Below are positions 52,081-64,000 of a stretch of 64,000 bases of DNA, one piece after another. This DNA comes from Chionoecetes opilio. Taxonomy: Eukaryota; Arthropoda; Malacostraca; Decapoda; Majidae. A model generated the notes under the pieces. That model saw nothing but the letters and a program-made list of their open reading frames with translations, had not been told where the DNA came from and did not search any database. How positions within the stretch are numbered: position 1 is the stretch's first letter; the number at the start of each line of letters is the position of its first letter. The position numbers and the translations under genes are program-made. Where the stretch lies: the NCBI GenBank assembly GCA_016584305.1, contig JACEEZ010003822.1, positions 1 to 64,000 on the forward strand, read 5' to 3'.

Positions 52081-52280
52081 CTTGAAAAAACGTTGATTTT
52101 AAGATCAAAATTAATACCTAAATTACATGAGAAATACATGTTTTAGGCTCATAATATGGTAAAGTATAGTTGTGCAAAAGTGCTGAATAATGTCAAATTT
52201 CGATATTTTTTAGCCCTTCAAAAATATTTTAAGATACTTGAAAAAACGTTGTTTTTAAGATTAAAATTGATACCTATATT

Positions 52281-55200
52281 TCATGAAAAATACATGTGTT
52301 AAGCTTATAATATTGTAAATTATAGTGGGTTAAAAGTCCATAATAATGTCAAATTTCGTCATTTGTTAGCCTTTCAAAAATACATTAAAATACTTGAAAA
52401 AACGTTGTTTATAAGATTAAAATTGATACCTAAATTTCATAAAAAATACATATTTTTAGCTATTAATTTTGTAAAATTTAGTTGTAGCAAATATGAAAAA
52501 GCTATTTAGCCACCGATATAAAGGAATATACTTCAATTTGTAGAAAAAAACAGGTCTTCACTGATAACTAGCTAAAATCATTGAAAACACTACATTTTAT
52601 GGGTTTATAGCAATATGATAAAAAAACTAATTGTATATATACAATAACGCTACAGTTTACAAGAAACTATGAAAAACGCTTGCAATATATCACAATAAAT
52701 AAGCTCTTACTCTTTTATTTTATAGCTTAATATAATGTAAGCAATATGTGCTAATTATTCTAAAAAAAGGATTGTATACTTCAATTTGTAGAAAAACAGC
52801 TATATATCACCGATAACTAGGTAAAATCATTGAAAAGAACACATTTTGAGGGTATAAAGCATTATCATAAGTTAAATTCCTTCTCTTTATTATATAACAC
52901 TACAATATACAAGAAACTATGAAAAACACGTGCAATATACAATTGTATCACAATATAGAGTGTCAAACTCCTATTATAAGCTTACAGTTGTTTAAAATAG
53001 CTTTTTCTAACGAAAACAACTATATTACCGTATTTTGAATTTCTCTATCACAAAAAGGGCTGAATAATGTCAATTTTTGACATTTTTTAGCCCTTCAAAA
53101 ATACATTAAAAAACTTGAAAAAACGTTGATTTTAAGATTAAAATTAATACCTAAATTACATGAGAAATACATGTTTTAGGCTCATAATATGGTAAAGTAT
53201 AGTTGTGCAAAAGTGCTGAATAATGTCAAATTTCGATATTTTTTGGCCCTTCAAAAATATTTTAAGATACTTGAAAAAACGTGTTGTTTAAGATTAAAAT
53301 TGATACCTAAATTTTATGAAAAATACATATTTTTAGCTCATAATAATGTAAATTATAGTTGTGTAAAAGTGCTTAACAATGTCAAATTTCGACATCTTTT
53401 AGCATTTCAAAAATACATTAATATAGTTGCAATAACATTGTTTTTAAGATTAAAATTGATATCTAAATTTCATGGAAAATACATATTTTTAACTATTAAT
53501 TTTGTAAAATATAGTTGAAGAAAAATATCAAAAGCTATTTAGCTACAGATATAAAGAAATTTACTTAAATTTTGTAGAAAAAAAAAAACTCTTCACTGAT
53601 AACTTGCTAAAATCATTGAAAACACTACATTTTAAGGGTTTATAGCAATATGATAAGTAAAACTACTTGTATATATATACAATAACGCTACAGTTTACAA
53701 GAAAACTATAAAAAACGCTTGCAATATACCGTTATTCACAATAAATAACTTCTTACTCTTCTATTTTATAGCTTAATGTAATGTAAGCTACTTATAGGTG
53801 CAAATTATTCTAAAAAAAGGATTGTATACTTCAATTTATTGAAAAACAGCTATATATCACCGATAACTAGCTAAAATCATTGAAAAGAACAGTTTTTGAG
53901 GGTATAAAGCATTATCGAAAGGTAAATTCCTTTCTATTTATGATATAACACAACAATTTACAAGAGACTATGAAAAACACGTTGAAATATACAATTGTAT
54001 CACAATATTGAGTTAAAACTCCTATTTTAAGCTAACAAGTAGTTTAAAATGGGCATTTTCTAACGAAAAAAACTATAAAAACTACATTTTGAGCTTCTCT
54101 ATCAAAAAGGGCTGAATAATGTCAATTTTTGCCCTTCAAAAATACATTAAAACATTTGAAAAAAGTTGTTTTTATGATTAAAATGAATACCTAAATTTCA
54201 TGAAAATACATATTTTTAGCTATTAATTTTGTAAAATATAGTTGTAGCAACTATCAAAAGCTATTTAGCTACAGATATAAAGAAATATACTTAAATTTGT
54301 AGAAAAAAAAAACCTCTTCATGATAACTTGCTAAAATCATTGAAAACACTACATTTTATGGGTTATAGCAATATGATAAGTAAAATACTTGTATATATAC
54401 ATAACGCTACAGTTTACATGAAATTATGAAAAACGCATGCCAATATACCCTTATATCATAAATAACCACTTACTCTTCTATTTATTAGCTTAATGTAATG
54501 TAAGCTAATTATAGGTGCAAATGATTCTAAAAATAGGATGGGATACTTCAATTTTTAGGAAAAAGCTATATATCACCGATAATAAGCTAAAATCATTGAA
54601 AAGAACAATTTTGAGGGTATAAAACATTATCATAAAGTTAAATTCCTTCTATTATTATATAAAACAACAATATACAAGAAAATTTTGAAAAACACGTGCA
54701 ATATACAATTGTATCACAATATAGAGTCTCAAACTCTTTTTATAAGCTTACAGTAGTTTTTAAAAAAGCATTTTCTAACGAAAACAACTATAATACCACA
54801 TTTTGACTTTCGCTATCAAAAAAAGGGCTGAACAATGTCAATTTTCGACATTTTTTAGCCCTTCAAAAATACATTAAAATACTTGAAAAAACAAGGTTTT
54901 TAAGATTAAAATAAATACATAAATTTCATGAAAAATACATGTTTAAAGCTCATAATATTGTAATATATAGTTTTGTAAAAGTGCTGGATAATGTCAAATT
55001 TCGACATTTTTTAGCCCTTCAAAAATACATTAAAATACTTGAATAAACATTGTTTTTAAGATAAAATTGATACATAAATTTTATAAAAAAAAAATATTTT
55101 TAGCTCATAGTATTGTAAATTATAGTTGTGTAAAAGTGCTTAAATAATGTCAAATTTTGACATTTTTAGCCCTTCAAAAATACATTAAAACATTTGAAAA

Positions 55201-57291
55201 AATGTTGTTTTTAAGATTAAAATGAATACCTAAATTTAATGTAAATTACATATTTTAAGCTCATAATATTGTAAAATGTAGATGTGTAAAAGTGCTAAAT
55301 AATGTCAAATTTCGACATTTTTTAGCCTTTCAAAAATACCTTAAAATACTTGGGAAAAAACATTGTTTTTAAGATTAAAATTGATACCTAAATTTCATAA
55401 ACAATACATATATTTTAGCTATTAATTTTGTAAAATATTGTTGTAGCAAATATCAAAAGCTATTTAGCTACAGATATAAAGAAATATACTTTATTTTGTA
55501 GAAGAAAAAAAACTCTTCACTGATAACTAGCTAAATCATTGCAAACACTACATTTTATGGGTTTATAGCAATATGATAAGTAAAACTACTTGTATATATA
55601 CAATAACCCTACAGTTTACAAGAAACTATGATAAACGCTTGCGAACAACCGTTATATCAAAATAAAAAACCTCTTACTCCTCTATTTTATAGCTTAATGT
55701 AATGTAAGCTACTTATAGGTTCAATTATTCTAAAAAAGGATTGTATACTTCAATTTGTAGAAAAACAGCTATATATCACCGATAACTAAACTAAAATCAT
55801 TGAAAAGAACACATTTTGAGGGTATAAAGCATTATCGTAAGGTAATTTCCTTCTATTTATGATACAACACAAACTTTTTACGAGAGACTATGAAAAACAC
55901 GTGAAATATACAATTGTATCACAATATAGAGTCTCAAACTCCTATTATAAGCTAACAAGTAGTTTAAAATAGCATTTTCTAACGAAAACAACTATAATAC
56001 CATATTTTGAATTTCTGTATCAAAAATAAGGCTGAATAATGTCAGTTTTCGATATATTTTAGCCTTTCATAAATACATTAAGAGACTGAAAAAAAGTTGT
56101 TTTTAAGATTAAAATTAATACCTAAATTTCATGAAAAATATAAAATACATAATACATACATAAAATACATAAAATATACATAAAATACATTAAAATACTT
56201 AAAAAAAACGTTGTTTTTAACATTAAAATGAATACCTAAATTTCATAAAAAATACTATTTTAAGCTCATAATATTGTAAAATATAGTGGTGTAAAAGTGC
56301 ATAATAATGTCAAATTTCGTCTTTTTTTTAGCCTTTAAAAAATACTTTAAAAAATACTTGAAAAAACGTTGTTTATAAAAAATAAAATGATACCTAAATT
56401 TTTTAAAAAAAATACATATTTTTAGCTATTAATTTTGTAAAAAAAGTTGTAGCAAATATGAAAAAGCTATTTAGCCCCCGGATATAAAGGAATATACTTC
56501 AATTTGTAGAAAAAAAACAGGTCTTCATGATAACTAGCTTAAAATCATTGAAAACACTACTTTTTAGGGGTTTTTATAGAAATAGGGATAAGTAAAACTA
56601 CTTATATATTTACAATAACGCTACAGTTTACAAGAAAATATGAAAAACGCTTGCAATATACCGTTAATATCACAAAAAAATAACCTCTTACTCCTCTCTT
56701 TTATAGCTTAATGTAATGTAAGCTACTTATAGGTGAAAAAATTATTCTAAAAAAGGATTGATACTTCTATTTGTAGGAAAACAGCTATATATCACCGATA
56801 ACTAGCTAAATCATTGAAAAGAACACATTTGAGGGTATAAAGCTTTATCATAAGTTAAATTCCTTCTATTATTATAAACATACAATATACAAGAACCTAT
56901 AAAAAACACGGGGTAACATACAAAGTATCTCATATAGAGTCTCAAACCCCTAATATAAGCTTACAGTAATTTAAAATAGAAATTTTTCTAACGAAAACAA
57001 CTATAATACCATATTTTGATTTTCTCTATAAAAAAAAGGGCTGAACAATGTCAAATTTCGACATTTTTTAGCCCTTCACTTTATACATTAAAATACTTGA
57101 AAAAACGTTGTTTTAAGATTAAAATTGATTCCTAAATTTTATGAAAAAAACATATTTTTAGCTTATAGTATTTAAAATATAGTTGTATAAAATTTGCTGA
57201 ATAATGTCAAATTTCGACATTTTTAGGCCTTCAAAAATACATTAAACATTTGAAAAAACGTTGTTTTTAACATTAAATGAATACCTAAATT
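52281..57291 (+). repeat. Higher-order repeat of about 5.0 kb, copy A
   Basis: Five units (landmarks near 52505, 53538, 54263, 55462, 56470) whose private variants recur in order about 5 kb downstream. These are TGTGTTAAGCTTATAATATTG (52295), GCAATATATCACAATAAATAAGC (about 52680), ATTGAGTTAAAACTCC (about 54006), CTTGGGAAAAAACATTG (about 55349), ACCCTACAG (about 55607) and the ACATAAAATA tract (56135). Parts of 53.9-54.7 and 56.1-57.3 kb carry extra single-base indels. No gene is seen. Confidence 0.85.
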
Positions 57292-60200
57292 TCATGAAAA
57301 ATACATGTGTTAAGCTTATAATATTGTAAATTATGTGGGTTAAAAAGTGCATAATAATGTCAAATTTCGTCTTTTTTTAGCCTTTCAAAAATACATTAAA
57401 TACTTGAAAAAACGTTGTTTTATAAGATTAAAATTGATACCTAAATTTCATATAAAATACATTTTTTTAGCCATTAATTTTTGTAAAATTTTAGTTGTAG
57501 CAAATATGAAAAAGCTATTAGCCACCGTTAAAAGGAATAACCCTTCAATTTGTAGAAAAAAACAGGTCTTCACTGATAACTAGCTAAAATCATTAAAAAC
57601 ACTACATTTATGGGTTTATAGCAATATGATAAAAAAAACTAATTGTATATATACAATAACGCTACAGTTACAAGAAACTATGAAAAACGCTTGCAATATA
57701 TCACAAAAAATAAGCTGTTACTCCTCTATTTATAGCCTTAATATAATGTAAGCAATATGTGCAAATATTCCTAAAAAAAAGGATTGTATACTTCAATTTG
57801 TAGAAAAACAGCTATATATCACCGATAACTAGGTAAAATCATTGAAAGAACACATTTTGAGGGTATAAAGCATTATCATAAGTTTAAATTCCTTCTCTTT
57901 ATTATATAACACTACAATATACAAGAAACTATGAAAAACACGTGCAATATACAATGTATCACAATATGAGTGTCAAACTCCTATTATAAGCTTACAGTTG
58001 TTTTAAAATAGCTTTTTCTAACGAAAACAACTATATTACCGTATTTTGAATTTCTCTAACACAAAAAAGGGCTGAATAATGTCAATTTTGACTTTTTTTT
58101 AGCCCTTCAAAAATACATTAAAAAACTTGAAAAAACTTTGATTTTAAGAATTAAAATTAATACCTAAATTACATAGAAATACATTTTTTTAGGCTCATAA
58201 TATGGTAAAGTATATTGTGCAAAAGTGCTGAAAAATGTCAAATTTCGATATTTTTTACCCCTTCAAAAAATTTTAAGATACTTGAAAAAACGTTGTTTTT
58301 AAGTTTAAAAATTTGATACCAAAATTTTATGAAAATACTATTTTTAGCTCAAAATAATGTAAATTATAGTTTTTGTAAAAGTGCTTAACAATGTCAAATT
58401 TCGACATCTTTTAGCATTTCAAAAATACATTAATATAGTTGCAATAACATTGTTTTTAAGATTAAAATTGATATCTAAATTTCATGGCAAATACATATTT
58501 TTAACTATTAATTTTGTAAAATATAGTTGAAGCAAATATCAAAAGCTATTTAGCTACAGATATAAAGAAATATACTTCAATTTGTAGAAAAAAACAACTC
58601 TTCACTGATAACTTGCTAAAATCATTGAAAACACTACATTTTAAGGGTTTATAGCAATATGATAAGTAAAACTACTTGTATATATATACAATAACGCTAC
58701 AGTTTACAAGAAACTATGAAAAACGCTTGCAATATACCGTTATATCACAATAAATAACTTCTTACTCTTCTATTTTATAGCTTAATGTATACTTCAATTT
58801 ATAGAAAAACAGCTATATATCAACGATAACTAGCTAAAATCATTAAGAAGAACAGATTTTGAGGGTATAAAGCATTATCGTAAGGTAAATTCCTTCTATT
58901 TATGATATAACACAACAATTTACAAGAGACTATGAAAAACACGTGAAATATACAATTGTATCACAATATTGAGTTAAAACTCCTATTTTAAGCTAACAAG
59001 TAGTTTAAAATAGCATTTTCTAACGAAAACAACTATAATACTACATTATGAGTTTCTCTATCAAAAAAAGGGCTGAATAATGTCAATTTTTGACATTTTT
59101 AAGCCCTTCAAAAATACATTAAAACACTTGAAAAAAGTGTTTTTAAGATAAAATAATACCTAAATTCATGAAAAATACATATTTTTAGCTATTAATTTTG
59201 TAAAATATAGTTGTACAACTATCAAAGTATTTAGCTACAGATATAAAGAAATATACTTAAATTGTAGAAAAAAAAACCTCTCACTGATAACTTGCTAAAA
59301 TCATTGAAAACATACATTTTATGGGTTTATAGCAATATGATAAGTAAAATACTTGTATATATACAAAACGCTACAGTTTACATGAAATATAAAACGCATG
59401 CAATATACCGTTATATCACATAAATAACCTCTTACTCTCTATTTATTAGCTTAATGTAATGTAAGCTACTTATAGGTGCAAATTATTCTAAAAATAGGAT
59501 TGTATACTTCAATTTGTAGGAAAACAGCTATATATCACCGATAATAAGCTAAAATCATTGAAAAGAACACATTTTGAGGGTATAAAGCATTATCATAAGT
59601 TAAATTCCTTCTATTTATTATATAAAACAACAATATACAAGAAATTATGAAAAACACGTGCAATATACAATTGTATCACAATATAGAGTCTCAAACTCCT
59701 ATTATAAGCTTACAGTAGTTTAAAATAGCATTTTCTAACGAAAACAACTATAATACCACATTTTGACTTTCTCTATCAAAAAAAGGGCTGAACAATGTCA
59801 ATTTTCGACATTTTTTAGCCCTTCAAAAATACATTAAAATACTTGAATAAACATTGTTTTTAAGATAAAATTGATACATAAATTTTATAAATAAAAAATA
59901 TTTTTAGCTCATAGTATTGTAAATTATAGTTGTGTAAAAGTGCTTAATAATGTCAAATTTTGACATTTTTTAGCCCTTCAAAAATACATTAAAACATTTG
60001 AAAAAATGTTGTTTTTAAGATTAAAATGAATACCTAAATTTTATGTAAATTACATATTTTAAGCTCATAATATTGTAAAATGTAGATGTGTAAAAGTGCT
60101 AAATAATGTCAAATTTCGACATTTTTTAGCCTTTCAAAAATACCTTAAAATACTTGGGAAAAAACATTGTTTTTAAGATTAAAATTGATACCTAAATTTC

Positions 60201-63200
60201 ATAAAAAATACATATATTTTAGCTATTAATTTTGTAAAATATTGTTGTAGCAAATATCAAAAGCTATTTAGCTACAGATATAAAGAAATATACTTCATTT
60301 TGTAGAAGAAAAAAAAATCTTCACTGATAACTAGCTAAAATCATTGCAAACACTACATTTTATGGGTTTATAGCAATATGATAAGTAAAACTACTTGTAT
60401 ATATACAATAACCCTACAGTTTACAAGAAACTATGATAAACGCTTGCGATATACCGTTATATCAAAATAAATAACCTCTTACTCTTCTATTTTATAGCTT
60501 AATGTAATGTAAGCTACTTATAGGTTCAAATTATTCTAAAAAAAGGATTGTATACTTCAATTTGTAGAAAAACAGCTATATATCACCGATAACTAGCTAA
60601 AATCATTGAAAAGAACACATTTTGAGGGTATAAAGCATTATCGTAAGGTAGTTTCCTTCTATTTATGATACAACACAACTATTTACGAGAGACTATGAAA
60701 AACACGTGAAATATACAATTGTATCACAATATAGAGTCTCAAACTCCTATTATAAGCTAACAAGTAGTTTAAAATAGCATTTTCTAACGAAAACAACTAT
60801 AATACCATATTTTGAATTTCTCTATCAAAAATAAGGCTGAATAATGTCAGTTTTCGATATATTTTAGCCTTTCATAAATACATTAAAAGACTTGAAAAAA
60901 AGTTGTTTTTAAGATTAAAATTAATACCTAAATTTCATGAAAAATATAAAATACATTAATACATACATAAAACACATAAAATATACATAAAATACATTAA
61001 AATACTTGAAAAAACGTTGTTTTTAAGATTAAAATTAATACCTAAATTACATGAGACATACATGTTTTAAGGTCATAATATGGTAAAGTATAGTTGTGTA
61101 AAAGTGCTGAATAATGTCAAATTTCAATATTTGTTAGCACTTCAAAAATACATTAAAACACTTGAAAAAACGTTGTTTTTAACATTAAAATGAATACCTA
61201 AATTTCATGAAAAATACATATTTTAAGCTCATAATATTGTAAAATATAGTGGTGTAAGAGTGCATAATAATGTCAAATTTCGACATTTTTTAGCCTTTCA
61301 AAAATACATTAAAATACTTGAAAAAACGTTGTTTATAAGATTAAAATTGATACCTAAATTTCATAAAAAATACATATTTTTAGCTAATAGTTTTGTAAAA
61401 TATAGCTGTAGCAAATATCAAAAAGCTATTTAGCTACCGATATAAAGGAATATACTTCAATTTGTAGAAAAAAACAGGTCTTCACTGATAACTAGCTAAA
61501 ATCATTGAAAACACTACATTTTATGGGTTTATAGCAATATGATAAGGAAAACTACTTATATATATACAATAACTCTACAGTTTACAAGAAACTATGAAAA
61601 ACGCTTGCAATATACCGTTAATATCACAATAAATAACCTCTTACTCTTCTCTTTTATAGCTTAATGTAATGTAAGCTACTTATAGGTGCAAATTATTCTA
61701 AAAAAAGGATTGTATACTTCTATTTGTAGGAAAACAGCTATATATCACCGATAACTAGCTAAAATCATTGAAAAGAACACATTTTGAGGGTATAAAGCAT
61801 TATCATAAGTTAAATTCCTTCTATTTATTATATAACACTACAATATACAAGAACCTATAAAAAACACGTGTAACATACAAATGTATCACAATATAGAGTC
61901 TCAAACTCCTAATATAAGCTTACAGTAATTTAAAATAGCATTTTCTAACGAAAACAACTATAATACCATATTTTGAATTTCTCTATCAAAAATAAGGCTG
62001 AATAATGTCAGTTTTCGATATATTTTAGCCTTTCATAAATACATTAAAAGACTTGAAAAAAAGTTGTTTTTAAGATTAAAATTAATACCTAAATTTCATG
62101 AAAAATATAAAATACATTAATACATACATAAAATACATAAAATATACATAAAATACATTAAAATACTTGAAAAAACGTTGTTTTTAAGATTAAAATTAAT
62201 ACCTAAATTACATGAGACATACATGTTTTAAGGTCATAATATGGTAAAGTATAGTTGTGTAAAAGTGCTGAATAATGTCAAATTTCAATATTTGTTAGCA
62301 CTTCAAAAATACATTAAAACACTTGAAAAAACGTTGTTTTTAACATTAAAATGAATACCTAAATTTCATGAAAAATACATGTGTTAAGCTTATAATATTG
62401 TAAATTATAGTGGGTTAAAAGTGCATAATAATGTCAAATTTCGTCATTTTTTAGCCTTTCAAAAATACATTAAAATACTTGAAAAAACGTTGTTTATAAG
62501 ATTAAAATTGATACCTAAATTTCATAAAAAATACATATTTTTAGCTAATAGTTTTGTAAAATATAGCTGTAGCAAATATCAAAAAGCTATTTAGCTACCG
62601 ATATAAAGGAATATACTTCAATTTGTAGAAAAAAACAGGTCTTCACTGATAACTAGCTAAAATCATTGAAAACACTACATTTTATGGGTTTATAGCAATA
62701 TGATAAGGAAAACTACTTATATATATACAATAACTCTACAGTTTACAAGAAACTATGAAAAACGCTTGCAATATACCGTTAATATCACAATAAATAACCT
62801 CTTACTCTTCTCTTTTATAGCTTAATGTAATGTAAGCTACTTATAGGTGCAAATTATTCTAAAAAAAGGATTGTATACTTCTATTTGTAGGAAAACAGCT
62901 ATATATCACCGATAACTAGCTAAAATCATTGAAAAGAACACATTTTGAGGGTATAAAGCATTATCATAAGTTAAATTCCTTCTATTTATTATATAACACT
63001 ACAATATACAAGAACCTATAAAAAACACGTGTAACATACAAATGTATCACAATATAGAGTCTCAAACTCCTAATATAAGCTTACAGTAATTTAAAATAGC
63101 ATTTTCTAACGAAAACAACTATAATACCATATTTTGAATTTCTCTATCAAAAAAAGGGCTGAACAATGTCAAATTTCGACATTTTTTAGCCCTTCACAAA

Positions 63201-63412
63201 TACATTAAAATACTTGAAAAAACGTAGTTTTTAAGATTAAAATTGATTCCTAAATTTTATGAAAAAAACATATTTTTTAGCTCATAGTATTGTAAAATAT
63301 AGTTGTATAAAAGTGCTGAATAATGTCAAATTTCGACATTTTTAGGCCTTCAAAAGTACATTAAAACACTTGAAAAAACGTTGTTTTTAACATTAAAATG
63401 AATACCTAAATT
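57292..63412 (+). repeat. Higher-order repeat, copy B, with an internal 1,161-bp duplication
   Basis: Same series of private variants as copy A, with landmarks near 57517, 58549, 59230, 60267, 61429 and 62590. Relative to A it has one B block fewer in the third unit, one more in the fourth, and the fourth-type unit duplicated. Indel-rich patches lie at 57.3-58.4 and 59.1-59.4 kb. A deletion near 58787 joins TTAATG to TATACTTC. No gene is seen. Confidence 0.85.
60941..63262 (+). repeat. Recent 1,161-bp tandem duplication
   Basis: The ACATAAAATA tract at 60941 recurs at 62102, and the unit landmark at 61429 recurs at 62590, both exactly 1,161 bp apart. Rare variants such as GATAAGGAAAACTACTTATA, TAGCTAATAGTTTTG and ATAACTCTACAG are shared. 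The two copies look almost identical, more so than other neighbouring units. Confidence 0.83.
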
Positions 63413-64000
63413 TCATGAAAAATACATGTGTTAAGCTTATAATATTGTAAATTATAGTGGGTTAAAAGTGCATAATAATGTCAAATTTCGTCATTTTTTA
63501 GCCTTTCAAAAATACATTAAAATACTTGAAAAAACGTTGTTTATAAGATTAAAATTGATACCTAAATTTCATAAAAAATACATATTTTTAGCTATTAATT
63601 TTGTAAAATTTAGTTGTAGCAAATATGAAAAAGCTATTTAGCCACCGATATAAAGGAATATACTTTAATTTGTAGAAAAAAACAGGTCTTCACTGATAAC
63701 TAGCTAAAATCATTGAAAACACTACATTTTATGGGTTTATAGCAATATGATAAAAAAAACTAATTGTATATATACAATAACGCTACAGTTTACAAGAAAC
63801 TATGAAAAACGCTTGCAATATATCACAATAAATAAGCTCTTACTCTTATATTTTATAGCTTAATATAATGTAAGCAATATGTGCAAATTATTCTAAAAAA
63901 AGGATTGTATACTTCAATTTGTAGAAAAACAGCTATATATCACCGATAACTAGGTAAAATCATTGAAAAGAACACATTTTGAGTGTATAAAGCATTATCA
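63413..64000 (+). repeat. Start of a third higher-order copy, cut by the window end
   Basis: TGTGTTAAGCTTATAATATTG at about 63427, the landmark at 63637 and GCAATATATCACAATAAATAAGC near 63813 repeat the beginning of copies A and B. The window ends within A2. Confidence 0.82.

Noticed and set aside
1..64000. CRISPR array or prokaryotic origin
   Set aside because: Repeats are long, contiguous and without unique spacers. The LINE fragment with target duplications and the splice-like acceptor point to a eukaryote.
1..64000. Telomeric TTAGG or TTAGGG arrays
   Set aside because: No tandem run of either motif was seen; isolated matches are expected in AT-rich DNA.

Overview
This window is eukaryotic satellite DNA, very AT-rich on inspection. 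About 60 head-to-tail copies of one complex repeat run from end to end. No host protein-coding gene, tRNA or rRNA is visible. Only three stretches are not satellite. One is a decayed DNA transposon (6104-8586) whose broken transposase-like gene resembles a family I remember as widespread in arthropods. The other two are 592-bp fragments of a non-LTR retrotransposon (36634-37225 and 48228-48819). An invertebrate animal, probably an arthropod, is the best guess. That guess rests on recognising the transposon proteins by eye. A centromeric, pericentromeric or other heterochromatic location is inferred from the repeat content alone.

Repeat anatomy. Each unit reads A1 (about 267 bp), A2 (about 277 bp), then one to four copies of a 156-bp B block. 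A1 and A2 are diverged copies of one ancestral sequence of about 270 bp, so the unit contains an old dimer. Unit length is quantised near 0.73, 0.89, 1.04 and 1.20 kb because B blocks come and go in whole 156-bp steps. Each B block carries an inverted repeat; the first one after A2 can form a near-perfect 41-nt stem-loop. A1 carries a 14-bp AT palindrome and an interrupted palindrome at its end. A2 carries a 12-bp palindrome and a CACGTG site.

Layout. 1-6103 and 8587-10440: satellite with many single-base indels, split by the transposon. 10441-30240: clean satellite with several unequal-exchange junctions. 30241-32640: an eroded, GC-poor version of the same repeat, possibly an assembly artefact. 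32641-51225: clean satellite holding the two retrotransposon fragments 11,594 bp apart. 51226-52080: a second eroded patch. 52081-64000: satellite organised as about 5-kb higher-order units, with a recent 1,161-bp tandem duplication near the end.

How it fits together. The array evolves at three nested scales: gain or loss of 156-bp B blocks, duplication of whole units (1,161 bp), and duplication of multi-unit segments (about 5.0, 9.4 and 11.6 kb offsets). The two retrotransposon fragments share target site, 5' truncation point and flanking variants, so they are one insertion copied with the satellite. The many short open frames are by-products of the B block being 52 codons long; I do not regard them as genes.
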